In this document: in pieces, positions 55,876 to 63,714 of the stretch
How positions within the stretch are numbered: the stretch's first letter is position 1
How the letters are laid out: each line of letters begins with the position of its first letter
Assembly (NCBI RefSeq): GCF_002204185.1
Contig: NZ_MXPU01000001.1
Location: 397,009-461,008, forward strand
Direction of reading: 5' to 3'
Length of the DNA: 64,000 nt
Source: Rhizobium esperanzae
Lineage (GTDB): Bacteria > Pseudomonadota > Alphaproteobacteria > Rhizobiales > Rhizobiaceae
Notes under the pieces: generated by a model
Told to the model about the DNA's origin: nothing
Seen by the model: the letters and a program-made list of their open reading frames with translations, nothing else
Databases searched by the model: none
Made by a program: the position numbers and the translations under genes

Positions 55876-55975
55876 AGTGCATGACCCAGGAGATCGGAAT
55901 CGATATCAGCAAGGTGATGCACAGTTTCAAAGCGACAGAGCGTTTCCAGCGCGTCCCATTGGACGCAGGCGCTCT
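55876..55975 (-). repeat. Composite palindromic intergenic repeat, copy D (inverted)
   Basis: GTGCATGACC (55877-55886) and GGTGATGCAC (55913-55922) bound a degenerate palindrome around ATCGGAATCGATAT. Then AGAGCG...CGCTCT (about 55937-55975) enclose GCGTCC-CATT-GGACGC. The order matches copy B. It lies just upstream of the small hypothetical gene and would form part of its leader. Confidence 0.7.
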
Positions 55976-56006
55976 AACTGGGACCACCGAAGCAAGAGTA
56001 TCCATC

Positions 56007-56207
56007 ATGGCGCCAGCCTTTTCCTCTCAGTCCGACGATGTCGACGTTCTCGCCGGCGCCATCTACACATGGTGTGCCGAGCGCAATATCAAGCTTCGCA
56101 GCCAGCAGGGCCTTTCCATCGCCAGTATCGCGATCGACCTTTATCACGCCGGCCACCAGACGCAGGACGAGCTGCTGACGGCGTTGCACGGGTGCGAGAT
56201 TCACTGA
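56007..56207 (+). CDS. Small conserved-looking hypothetical protein
   Basis: A 66-residue protein with no family I can name. It reads MAPAFSSQSDDVDVLAGAIY, then TWCAERNIKLRSQQGLSIAS and a helix-rich remainder, ending LTALHGCEIH. It looks like a compact helical protein without signal peptide or membrane segment. The ribosome site before ATG 56007 is weak (AAGAG ten bases away). The frame is open further upstream to 55830, but that part runs through the intergenic repeat. Codon use fits the genome. Whether it is expressed is uncertain. Confidence 0.5.
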   Translation: MAPAFSSQSDDVDVLAGAIYTWCAERNIKLRSQQGLSIASIAIDLYHAGHQTQDELLTALHGCEIH

Positions 56208-56328
56208 TTCACCAGCGCGTCGCGAAATGCATCTGCCCTGGGGACAGGCAGCCCCGACAGGTTCGAAGGTCATCCCTATCTGAAGATAGTCTTGCTTTTC
56301 TCGAGGTCAGCTGACCGCTTCAACGGAG

Positions 56329-56694
56329 TCAAGCGGCGTTATCGACCGCTTCGCCGCTCATGAGTGTCAGGATCGTTTTGACCGCTTCCTTGCCTGCCGC
56401 CGAGTTCAGCTTGTCGTAGCTCAGCGCAAGGGCGTAGGCGTCGGGACTGAGTTCGATACGGCCGCCGAATTCCGATATATCCGTCCCATCGAAGAGGGCG
56501 GAGATCTCGACACCGAGAAAAACCGCAATCTGATGCAGCTTGCTGGCTGATACGCGGTTCGTTCCCTTTTCATATTTCTGGATCTGCTGGAAAGTCAGCC
56601 CGAGTGCTTCACCGAGCTCGAGCTGGGAAACGCGACGAATGGCGCGAAGCTGTCTGATGTTGCGACCAACAATGATATCGACCGGATCTGGCAC
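56329..56694 (-). CDS. XRE-family transcriptional regulator
   Basis: A 121-residue regulator with an N-terminal helix-turn-helix: [20 protein letters not shown] then [20 protein letters not shown] (residues 9-48), the SinR/Cro type common in rhizobia. The C-terminal half has an amphipathic helical segment ([20 protein letters not shown]) that probably dimerises. It is divergent from recF. A TGAAC-N5-GTTCA palindrome 20 bases before its start suggests autoregulation. Confidence 0.88.
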   Translation of the reverse strand: MPDPVDIIVGRNIRQLRAIRRVSQLELGEALGLTFQQIQKYEKGTNRVSASKLHQIAVFLGVEISALFDGTDISEFGGRIELSPDAYALALSYDKLNSAAGKEAVKTILTLMSGEAVDNAA

Positions 56695-57074
56695 TTCACC
56701 ACTCTCTTATACATGAACCTTTTGTTCACCATATCGTTTTCCCGAGATAACGCAACCCATTAGTTGCAAAATTCAACCGACTTTTTCTGGGCATCACGTT
56801 ACGTCAGCAGCCACTGCGGAATGTCGCAGAAGCCCTGCCATGCAGGCAATCCGAGAGCGCCGACGATGACCGTCGTCGGTGAGCACGCTAATGTCGGACG
56901 CCTCTGATGCGGTTGTATTTTTTGCGGATTTCGGGAAAACAGTACCGGAAAGTTCCAGAATCGATCGTATTTGCTATGCTTCCGGTGAAGCGCGCGATCC
57001 GCGGCCCGAAGTGGCGAGCTTGCCATCCGCGCCGCTTCGGCTTAGCTGTCACGCTTCACGAACCCGGATACGCA
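56695..57074. other. 380-base divergent spacer between the XRE gene and recF
   Basis: Besides the TGAAC palindrome (56714-56728), GCAAC (56752-56756) and GTTGC (56763-56767) form a second short inverted repeat. The rest must hold the recF promoter, but I cannot place it. A frame open across this stretch into recF has no ribosome site. Confidence 0.5.
56714..56728. promoter_or_regulatory. TGAAC-N5-GTTCA operator candidate
   Basis: TGAAC (56714-56718) and GTTCA (56724-56728) form a perfect inverted repeat with a 5-base spacer, typical of sites for XRE/Cro-like dimers. It stands 20 bases upstream of the XRE start codon, a suitable place for autorepression. Confidence 0.55.
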
Positions 57075-58199
57075 ATGCCGCATAAGGTTTCTCTTTCCCG
57101 TCTGAAGCTGACGGACTTCCGCAATTATGCGGCCGCGAGCCTTAGTCTCGACGGTCGGCATGCCGTGCTGACCGGAGACAATGGCGCCGGCAAGACCAAT
57201 CTCATGGAGGCGGTCTCGCTGCTTTCGCCTGGCCGCGGCCTGCGCCGAGCCGCCTATGGCGACATTACCCGTGTCGGCGCGGCCGGCGGCTTTTCGATCT
57301 TCGCAGCGCTCGACGGCATGGAGGGCGAAGTCGAAATAGGAACCGGCATAGAAGCGGGCGAGGAGACCACAGCCCGCCGGCTTCGCATCAACGGTACCCC
57401 GGCAAAAACCGCCGACGAATTGACCGATCACCTGCGTCTTCTCTGGCTGACACCGGCAATGGACGGGCTCTTTACCGGCGCCTCCTCCGACCGCCGGCGC
57501 TTTCTCGACCGGCTGGTGCTGTCGCTCGATCCTGCCCACGGCCGCCGCGCCAGCGATTTCGAGCGCGCCATGCGCAGCCGCAACAAGCTGCTGGACGAAG
57601 GCCGTTTCGACCCTTCCTGGCTTGCGGGAATCGAAGAACAGATGGCAAGTCTCGGCATCGCCATGGCGCTCGCCCGCCAGGAGATGCTCGGCCTATTGAC
57701 CCGGCTGACCGAGGAAACCCTGGAGAGCTCGCCTTTCCCGTCTGCCTCACTGCAGCTCTCGGGTTTCATGGACGGCCAATTCTCGCGCCCATCGGTCGAC
57801 CTCGAGGACGACTACGCGGCGATGCTCGCCGAAAGCCGCTACCGCGATGCCGGTGCGGGGCGCACGCTGGAGGGACCGCACCGGACTGATCTCATCGTCC
57901 ACCACCGCGAAAAGGCGATGGAGGCAGAGCGGTGTTCCACCGGCGAACAGAAAGCGCTGCTTGTCGGCCTGGTGCTTGCCCATGCGCGGCTCGTCGGCAA
58001 TCTTACCGGTCATGCGCCGATCCTGCTGCTCGACGAGATCGCCGCGCATCTCGATGAGAACAGGCGCGCCGCGCTGTTCGACCTCATCGACGGACTCGGC
58101 GGTCAGGCCTTCATGACCGGAACGGATCGGGGAATGTTCTCGGCCCTTGGCGACAGGGCGCAGTTCTTTACGGTTGCGGACGGAAGGGTGTTCGGATGA
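57075..58199 (+). CDS. recF: DNA repair and recombination protein RecF
   Basis: A 374-residue SMC-like ATPase that, with RecO and RecR, loads RecA at gapped DNA. Walker A is LTGDNGAGKTNLMEAV near residue 30. The early LTDFRNYAAASL, WLTPAMDGLFTGASSDRRRF and the signature region STGEQKALLVGLVLAHA are diagnostic, with Walker B ILLLDEIAAHLD near the end. ATG 57075 (MPHKVSLSRLKLTDFR) matches the usual family start. The stop overlaps moeB as ATGA. Confidence 0.95.
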   Translation: MPHKVSLSRLKLTDFRNYAAASLSLDGRHAVLTGDNGAGKTNLMEAVSLLSPGRGLRRAAYGDITRVGAAGGFSIFAALDGMEGEVEIGTGIEAGEETTARRLRINGTPAKTADELTDHLRLLWLTPAMDGLFTGASSDRRRFLDRLVLSLDPAHGRRASDFERAMRSRNKLLDEGRFDPSWLAGIEEQMASLGIAMALARQEMLGLLTRLTEETLESSPFPSASLQLSGFMDGQFSRPSVDLEDDYAAMLAESRYRDAGAGRTLEGPHRTDLIVHHREKAMEAERCSTGEQKALLVGLVLAHARLVGNLTGHAPILLLDEIAAHLDENRRAALFDLIDGLGGQAFMTGTDRGMFSALGDRAQFFTVADGRVFG

Positions 58200-59014
58200 G
58201 GGAGACAGCTTTTCCCGATGTCGAGGACCATGCTACCATCGCCGCCATGGAACCTCTCAGCCCCGATGAAATCGCCCGGTATCAACGCCATATCCTGCTA
58301 CCCGAAATCGGCGGCGCAGGCCAGCAGAAACTCAAAGCCGCCCGCGTGCTGGTGATCGGCGCCGGCGGGCTCGGTGCGCCGATCCTGCAATATCTCGCCG
58401 CCGCCGGTATCGGCACGCTCGGCATCGTCGACGACGACCGGGTGTCGCTGTCCAATCTGCAGCGCCAGGTGATCCATGATTCCGGCACGATCGGCGAGCT
58501 GAAAACCGAAAGCGCCGCCTTGGCCATTGCCAGGCTCAACCCGCATGTGCGGCTCATCCGCTTCGAGGAACGCTTTTCTCGCGAGACTTCCCGGCGTCAA
58601 TTATCCGGTTTCGATTTGCTGATCGACGGCTCCGACAATTTCGATACACGTTATGCCGCGGCCGATGCGGCGGAGGAAGCACGTATCCCGCTCGTCACCG
58701 GCGCCGTCGGCCGTTTCGACGGTTCACTGACAGTGCTAAAACCTTATGAGACGGCCGAGGACGGAGCGCCCAACCCAGGCTATCGCGACCTGTTTCCCGA
58801 GGCGCCTCCGGCGGGTCTGATTCCCAGCTGCGCCGAAGCCGGCATTATCGGCGCGCTCACCGGCGTCATCGGCACGATGATGGCGATGGAGGCGATCAAG
58901 CTCATCACCGGCGCCGGCGAGCCGCTGATCGGGCGACTGCTGCTTTACGACGCACTCTCGGCCCGGTTCGAAACCGTGCGCTACAAGCGCCGCCGCGCAA
59001 GGCAGGCCGGATGA
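58196..59014 (+). CDS. moeB: MoeB/ThiF-family adenylyltransferase
   Basis: A 272-residue E1-like enzyme of the MoeB/ThiF family, which adenylates the C-terminus of MoaD (molybdopterin synthesis) or ThiS. The ATP site is VIGAGGLGAPILQYLAAAG near residue 53, and DDRVSLSNLQRQVIHD and DGSDNFDTRY are typical. The zinc-binding CxxC of classic MoeB is missing: the segment reads GYRDLFPEAPPAG and no terminal CxxC is seen. Many rhizobial members look like this, so it is probably active, but a role other than molybdopterin is possible. It overlaps recF and the next GNAT gene by four bases. Confidence 0.82.
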   Translation: MRETAFPDVEDHATIAAMEPLSPDEIARYQRHILLPEIGGAGQQKLKAARVLVIGAGGLGAPILQYLAAAGIGTLGIVDDDRVSLSNLQRQVIHDSGTIGELKTESAALAIARLNPHVRLIRFEERFSRETSRRQLSGFDLLIDGSDNFDTRYAAADAAEEARIPLVTGAVGRFDGSLTVLKPYETAEDGAPNPGYRDLFPEAPPAGLIPSCAEAGIIGALTGVIGTMMAMEAIKLITGAGEPLIGRLLLYDALSARFETVRYKRRRARQAG

Positions 59015-59484
59015 CGATTATCCGCCTCGATCCGAGTTTCACGCGCTGGGACGAGCTGCTCGCCCTCATCCTTGCGGCCTTCGCTTCGATGAACGGCAGG
59101 ATCGATCCGCCGTCCTCGGCGCTCAGTCTGACAGCGGAGGCGCTGGCAGCAAAGGCTGAGGCCGAGATCGGCCATGTCGTCATCGACGATGGCAAACTGA
59201 CCGGCTGCCTGTTTCTGCGGCCGGAGGCCGATTGTCTCTATGTCGGCAAGCTCGCCGTTCTGCCGGCAGCGCAAGGCAAAGGCCTCGGCAGGCGTTTGCT
59301 GGCAGTTGCCGAGGAGGCGGCCGCAGAATTCGGCCTTGCCGCCTTGCGGCTGGAGACACGCATCGAGCTTACCGACAATCACGCCGTCTTTGCTGCCTGG
59401 GGATTTTCCAAAACCGCCGAGAAGGCGCATCCCGGCTTTGCCAGGACGACCTTCGTCGAGATGCGGAAGAGCCTTGGACGCTGA
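59011..59484 (+). CDS. GNAT-family N-acetyltransferase
   Basis: A 157-residue acetyltransferase. The acetyl-CoA loop is LAVLPAAQGKGLGRRLLAVAE near residues 79-99 (Q-x-x-G-x-G/A form). Strand and helix order (CLFLRPEADCLYVGKL before it, LRLETRIELTDNHAVFAAWG after it) fits GNAT. Substrate unknown. It is the third gene of the recF-moeB unit, with a four-base overlap, and ends six bases from the convergent dehydrogenase gene. Confidence 0.85.
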   Translation: MTIIRLDPSFTRWDELLALILAAFASMNGRIDPPSSALSLTAEALAAKAEAEIGHVVIDDGKLTGCLFLRPEADCLYVGKLAVLPAAQGKGLGRRLLAVAEEAAAEFGLAALRLETRIELTDNHAVFAAWGFSKTAEKAHPGFARTTFVEMRKSLGR

Positions 59485-59490
59485 CGCGTG

Positions 59491-60492
59491 TCAGCGGCCA
59501 GGCAGCACCCGATTCGGCGGCCTGTGGCCGTCGATGAAGGTGCGGATATTGATGATGACTTTGTCGCCCATGTCGATCCGGCCTTCAATTGTCGCCGAGC
59601 TCATATGCGGCAGCAGCACGACCTTGCCCTCGTTGGCGAGCTTGACGAGCTTCGGATTGACTGCAGGCTCGTTCTCGAAGACGTCGAGGCCGGCGCCGGC
59701 GATCTTGCCCTCCCTCAGGCACTTGATCAGCGCGGTTTCATCGACGACGTCACCGCGCGCCGTATTGACGAGATAGGCCGTCGGCTGCAGCAGCGCCAGG
59801 CGGCGCGCCGAAATCAGGTGAAAGGTCGCCGGCGTCGAGGGGCAGTTGATCGAGACGATGTCGACGCGCGCCAGCATCTGGTCGAGGCTTTCCCAATAGG
59901 TTGCCTCCAACTCGTCCTCGACGGCCGGATTGACGCGCTTGCGGTTGTGGTAGTGAATCGAAAGACCAAAAGCCTTGGCGCGGCGGGCCACCGCCGTGCC
60001 GATTCGCCCCATGCCGACGATGCCGATCCGCTTGCCGTGAATGCGCCGGCCGAGCATCCAAGTGGGAGACCAGCCGGCCCACTCGCCCGGCTTGTCGGTC
60101 AGGATCCGCGCCCCTTCGCCGAGCCGCCTCGGGACCGCGAGAATCAGCGCCATCGTCATATCGGCAGTGTCCTCGGTCAGGACGTTCGGCGTGTTGGTGA
60201 CGGTGATGCCCTTGCGCGCCGCCGCCTCGACGTCGATGTGGTCGGTGCCGTTGGAGAAGCTGGCAATCAGCTTCATCTGCGGTCCCGCCTCATCGATCAG
60301 CGCCGCATCGATGCGATCGGTGACCGTCGGCACCAGCACGTCGGCGGTCCGCACAGCGGCGATAAGCTCGGGAACGGAGCGCGGCGCGTCATCGATGTTC
60401 AGCTCGGCATCGAAGAGCTCCCGCATTCGGGTTTCGACGGCATCCGGCAGCTTGCGGGTGATATAGACCTTCGGTTTTTTCTTCGTTGTCAT
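59491..60492 (-). CDS. D-2-hydroxyacid dehydrogenase (glyoxylate reductase type)
   Basis: A 333-residue NAD(P)-dependent 2-hydroxyacid dehydrogenase of the glyoxylate/hydroxypyruvate reductase group (GyaR/GhrB-like). The nucleotide loop is IGIVGMGRIGTAVARRAKAF near residue 156. Catalytic residues sit in LVNTARGDVVDE (Arg), GLDVFENEPAVN (Glu) and VLLPHMSSATIE (His). It is distinct from the GhrA-type enzyme at 11.2 kb. It stands alone; upstream is a spacer of 184 bases to the divergent SH3 gene. Confidence 0.9.
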   Translation of the reverse strand: MTTKKKPKVYITRKLPDAVETRMRELFDAELNIDDAPRSVPELIAAVRTADVLVPTVTDRIDAALIDEAGPQMKLIASFSNGTDHIDVEAAARKGITVTNTPNVLTEDTADMTMALILAVPRRLGEGARILTDKPGEWAGWSPTWMLGRRIHGKRIGIVGMGRIGTAVARRAKAFGLSIHYHNRKRVNPAVEDELEATYWESLDQMLARVDIVSINCPSTPATFHLISARRLALLQPTAYLVNTARGDVVDETALIKCLREGKIAGAGLDVFENEPAVNPKLVKLANEGKVVLLPHMSSATIEGRIDMGDKVIINIRTFIDGHRPPNRVLPGR

Positions 60493-60676
60493 GGCCGCCT
60501 GCGATGCCTTGTTCAGAGGTCTTTAACCAAGAGGGGTGATAATTTTCCCGTTCCGGGCAATTTCTACCAGACCCGCACGCGAAGACAAACAAAACTCGTG
60601 GTGCAGCCGGGGAATGTCAAAGCCCGGACCGCGCGCAGGCCGAGCCTGGCGCGAATTCGAGCAAACGGAAGCCTCC

Positions 60677-61216
60677 ATGCGCAGCAAAGTCCTGAAGTCC
60701 TGCCTCGCCCTCGCGATCGCTCTGGCCGCATCCATGGGAACCTTAGAATTTGCTCATGCGCAAGCGGCCAAGGGGCCGAGCGGCCTGCCATTGCCGCGCT
60801 TCGTTACGTTGAAATCGAAGCGCGTCAACCTGCGCATCGGCCCGGGAACGGATTTCGCCGTATCGTGGATGTATCTGAAGTCCGGACTGCCGGTGGAAAT
60901 CATCCAGGAATACGACAATTGGCGCCGCATCCGCGATGCCGACGGCACTGAGGGCTGGGTCAATCAGTCGCTGCTATCAGGCCAGCGCGCGGCGATCGCC
61001 GCGCCCTGGATGAAGACGAAGGGCAAGGGCGTTTATGTCAATCTGCGCCGCGAGGCGCAGCCCTCCGCCTCAATCGTCGCCAAGCTCGAACCCGGCGTGA
61101 TGCTGACAATCGGCGAATGCAACGGCGACTGGTGCCACGCAGAAACCGACGGCGCCGCGGGCTGGGTGGCGCAGTCGGAAATCTGGGGCGCCTATCCCGG
61201 CGAAGCCTTCAAATAA
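60677..61216 (+). CDS. Secreted protein with two SH3 domains
   Basis: A 179-residue exported protein. The signal peptide begins MRSKVLKSCLALAIALAASM and ends near residue 29 (AHA-Q). Two bacterial SH3 (SH3_4-like) repeats follow: RVNLRIGPGTDFAVSWMYLK...EGWVNQSLLSG and YVNLRREAQPSASIVAKLEP...AGWVAQSEIWG. Such proteins often bind peptidoglycan or envelope proteins. I chose ATG 60677, where the signal peptide starts; longer upstream frames are unlikely. The last eight bases overlap the convergent kinase gene. Confidence 0.88.
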   Translation: MRSKVLKSCLALAIALAASMGTLEFAHAQAAKGPSGLPLPRFVTLKSKRVNLRIGPGTDFAVSWMYLKSGLPVEIIQEYDNWRRIRDADGTEGWVNQSLLSGQRAAIAAPWMKTKGKGVYVNLRREAQPSASIVAKLEPGVMLTIGECNGDWCHAETDGAAGWVAQSEIWGAYPGEAFK

Positions 61217-62201
61217 GCCCCGCCTGTTTGGCGGCCTCGGAAAGCGAGGTCATCGGGCGTGGGCCGATCTGCTGAATGACTATGCCGGCGGCGAGACAAC
61301 CGAGCTTGCCGCAATCCTCGAGCGACCGTCCCTGCGTGTAGCCATAGAGGAAGCCGGAGGCAAACAGGTCGCCGGCGCCCGTTGTATCCACGACTTCCCG
61401 GATCCTGATCGCATTGACGTAATAACGCTCCCGGCCCTTCAGGATGACGGCGCCGTTCTCGCTCATCGTCACGGCGGCGATCTTGCAGTCCGCGGCAATC
61501 CTGTTCAGCGCCTCTTCGAAATCGTCGGTCTGATAAAGCGACAGCGCCTCCTGGCGATTGGCAAAGACGATATCGACCTTGCCGGAGCGCATCAGATCGA
61601 GGAACTCGCCGCGATACCGGTCGACGCAGAAACTGTCGGACAGCGTCATCGACATTTCCCGGCCGTGTTGATGGGCGATGCGGGCGCAATCGAGAATCGC
61701 CTCCTTAGCGCGCGGCGGATCCCACAGATAACCTTCGAAATAGGTGACCTTGGCATCGGCAACGACATCGGCCTCGACATCCTCAGGACCGAGTTCGACG
61801 CAGGCGCCGAGATAGGTATTCATCGAACGCTCGCCATCTTCGGTGACGAAGATCATCGAACGCGCCGTCGGCGGGAAGGTGCCCTTCGGCTTCGTCTGAT
61901 AGTGGACGCCCTGGGCGCGGATATCGTGGGTGAAGATGTCTCCGAGCTGATCTGCGGCGACATTGCCGAAATAGGCGGCTTTGCCGCCGAGGTTGGCAAC
62001 GCCCGCCGCCGTGTTGCCGGCGCTGCCGCCGGAGGCTTCCAGTGCCGGTCCCATGCGCGAATACAAGAGTTCGGCGCGTTCGGCGTCGATGAGGTTCATC
62101 GCCGCCTTGGTGATCTGGTTGTCAATGAGGAACTGGTCGTTGCAACGGGCGATGATATCCACGATTGCGTTGCCGACCGTCAGAACATCGAATCTTGTCA
62201 T
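61209..62201 (-). CDS. Adenosine kinase (PfkB family)
   Basis: A 330-residue sugar/nucleoside kinase. The N-terminal VGNAIVDIIARCNDQFLIDN and GGSAGNTAAGVANLGG (sugar-binding) are typical, and the C-terminal VVDTTGAGDLFASGFLYGYT carries the catalytic Asp of the PfkB family. The order of segments fits alpha-proteobacterial adenosine kinase, phosphorylating adenosine to AMP, although other nucleosides or sugars are possible. I chose ATG 62201 (MTRFDVLTVGNAIVD); the ribosome site is weak. Confidence 0.88.
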   Translation of the reverse strand: MTRFDVLTVGNAIVDIIARCNDQFLIDNQITKAAMNLIDAERAELLYSRMGPALEASGGSAGNTAAGVANLGGKAAYFGNVAADQLGDIFTHDIRAQGVHYQTKPKGTFPPTARSMIFVTEDGERSMNTYLGACVELGPEDVEADVVADAKVTYFEGYLWDPPRAKEAILDCARIAHQHGREMSMTLSDSFCVDRYRGEFLDLMRSGKVDIVFANRQEALSLYQTDDFEEALNRIAADCKIAAVTMSENGAVILKGRERYYVNAIRIREVVDTTGAGDLFASGFLYGYTQGRSLEDCGKLGCLAAGIVIQQIGPRPMTSLSEAAKQAGLI

Positions 62202-62399
62202 GAAATGGGGGGTCCCGGATTTGTGATAGCCGGGGTTCGGTCTTAGCGAAATTCCCGCGGTTTGGAAGGACAAATGGTGAATGGCGCATCTATTTCTTCG
62301 CAAAAGTGCCGCTTATTCGTCATGCCGCTGTCATCTTCGAAATCTAGAAATACTCGCAGGGACACCGGCATGAGCAGCTTTCAGTTGCAGCCGGCCGCC

Positions 62400-62516
62400 C
62401 GAGGGATGATCCCTTCGACTTACCGGCGCGATGCTGACCACGGATGAACTGGCAGCTTCGCGATTCGGGTATCCGGCAAGGCCGGAGCGGTAAAGCGGGC
62501 AGTGCCCGCTTTTTTT
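62400..62516 (+). ncRNA. Candidate small RNA with orphan terminator
   Basis: In a 511-base spacer with no plus-strand gene upstream, AAAGCGGGC (62492-62500) pairs with GCCCGCTTT (62504-62512), followed by seven consecutive T (62510-62516), a textbook Rho-independent terminator. A small hairpin CCGGCAAGGCCGG lies just before it (62473-62485). The nearest upstream gene reads the other way, so the terminator should end a short non-coding transcript. The 5' end is a guess. Confidence 0.45.
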
Positions 62517-62569
62517 GCTCTGCGGAGAACTCCGCGGCCGGAGCGGGCGGCGTTTGCCTTTTGCTGCTC

Positions 62570-62673
62570 GAGCGCCGCGCGTCCGTGGGGGCGCACAAAG
62601 GACGCTCTCACTCTTTAAATCTGCGCATCGGGCTTACCGAAAATCGATTCCGATTTTCGGGCCGATGCTGTAG
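62570..62673 (+). repeat. Composite palindromic intergenic repeat, copy C
   Basis: Same orientation as copy A. GAGCGC...GCTCT and an inner GCGTCC/GGCGC-like stem (62570-62608) are followed by CTCTTTAAATCTGCGCATCGG. A 10-base inverted repeat, CCGAAAATCG (62637-62646) with CGATTTTCGG (62651-62660), lies inside an outer GCATCGG/CCGATGC pair. It is 40 bases upstream of the AEC transporter gene. Confidence 0.75.
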
Positions 62674-62712
62674 AGGTCGGATACCCCCCTCCCCCGCAGA
62701 GCATCCTGCCTC

Positions 62713-63660
62713 ATGTCAGCCATCATTCTCGACGTCCTTCCCATCTTCATCCTGATCCTCATCGGCTGGGTGATCGTTCGCAGCGGCCTGATGACCTCGA
62801 ATGTCGGCGACGCGCTCAGCGAATTCGTCTTCAAGATCGCCGTGCCGCTTCTGCTCTTCCGCACCATCGCCGAGGCGGATTTCCACGGCGCCTCGCCTTT
62901 CCGGCTCTGGATCGTCTATTTCTCCGGCGTCGCCATCACCTGGACGGCCGGGCATATCGCCGCCACGCGGCTTTTCGGCCGCGACGAACGGATCGGCGTT
63001 CTCGCCGGCGTTTCCTCAGCCTTCGCCAACAACGTCTTCATCGGGCTGCCGCTCGTTCAGCGGACCATCGGCGACGAAGGGCTGGTAGCGTTGTCGATCC
63101 TGCTTGCCGTGCATCTGCCTGTCATGATGGTCGCCGGCACAGTGCTGATGGAGCATGCGGAGCGCAAGATCGCGGGCAAAAGCGACCGCAGCATGGTGTT
63201 CGTGCTTCGCCAGATCATCATCAATCTCATACGCAATCCGCTGGTGATCGGGCTTGCGGCCGGCATGGCCATGCATCTTTCCGGCCTTACCATGCCGGCG
63301 ACGATGGCGACGGTCGTCAATCAGATCGCCGGCATTGCCGGTCCGGCGGCGCTGATCTCGCTCGGGATGGCGCTGGAGAGATACGGCGTCTCCGGCAACT
63401 TCGGCATTGCCAGCGTCACCTCGAGCTTAAAGCTGCTGCTGCTGCCCGGTTGCGTCTGGGCGGCGAGCCATCTCCTCGGCCTCAGCCCTGAATGGACGGC
63501 AGCGATCGTGCTGACCTCGTCAGTGCCGACAGGCGTCAACGCCTGGCTGATCGCCAACCGGTTCGGCGTCGGTCACAGCCTCGCCGCCTCGACGATCACG
63601 GTGACAACGGCGCTCGGCGCCATCACGGTCTCGCTCTGGGCTTATTTCCTGGGGGCCTGA
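62713..63660 (+). CDS. AEC-family auxin efflux carrier-like transporter
   Basis: A 315-residue polytopic inner-membrane protein of the auxin efflux carrier (AEC) family, about ten helices. The start MSAIILDVLPIFILILIGWV, then VFKIAVPLLLFRTIAEAD, and the repeat-like ALISLGMALERYGVSGN are typical. AEC members export malate, malonate or other organic acids and possibly indole acetate; the substrate here is not known. The 511-base upstream spacer (62202-62712) holds a candidate sRNA and repeat copy C. An insertion sequence begins shortly after its terminator. Confidence 0.88.
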   Translation: MSAIILDVLPIFILILIGWVIVRSGLMTSNVGDALSEFVFKIAVPLLLFRTIAEADFHGASPFRLWIVYFSGVAITWTAGHIAATRLFGRDERIGVLAGVSSAFANNVFIGLPLVQRTIGDEGLVALSILLAVHLPVMMVAGTVLMEHAERKIAGKSDRSMVFVLRQIIINLIRNPLVIGLAAGMAMHLSGLTMPATMATVVNQIAGIAGPAALISLGMALERYGVSGNFGIASVTSSLKLLLLPGCVWAASHLLGLSPEWTAAIVLTSSVPTGVNAWLIANRFGVGHSLAASTITVTTALGAITVSLWAYFLGA

Positions 63661-63682
63661 GCGGGTCTCGGCACATAAGAAA

Positions 63683-63704
63683 AGCCCGGCTTGCGAGCCG
63701 GGCT
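63683..63704. terminator. Hairpin after the AEC gene
   Basis: AGCCCGGCT (63683-63691) pairs with AGCCGGGCT (63696-63704) around TGCG. The T-tract on the plus strand is poor; the minus strand reads TTTTCTTATG after the stem. It lies between the AEC gene and the IS end. Confidence 0.65.
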
Positions 63705-63714
63705 CAGATTGCTG

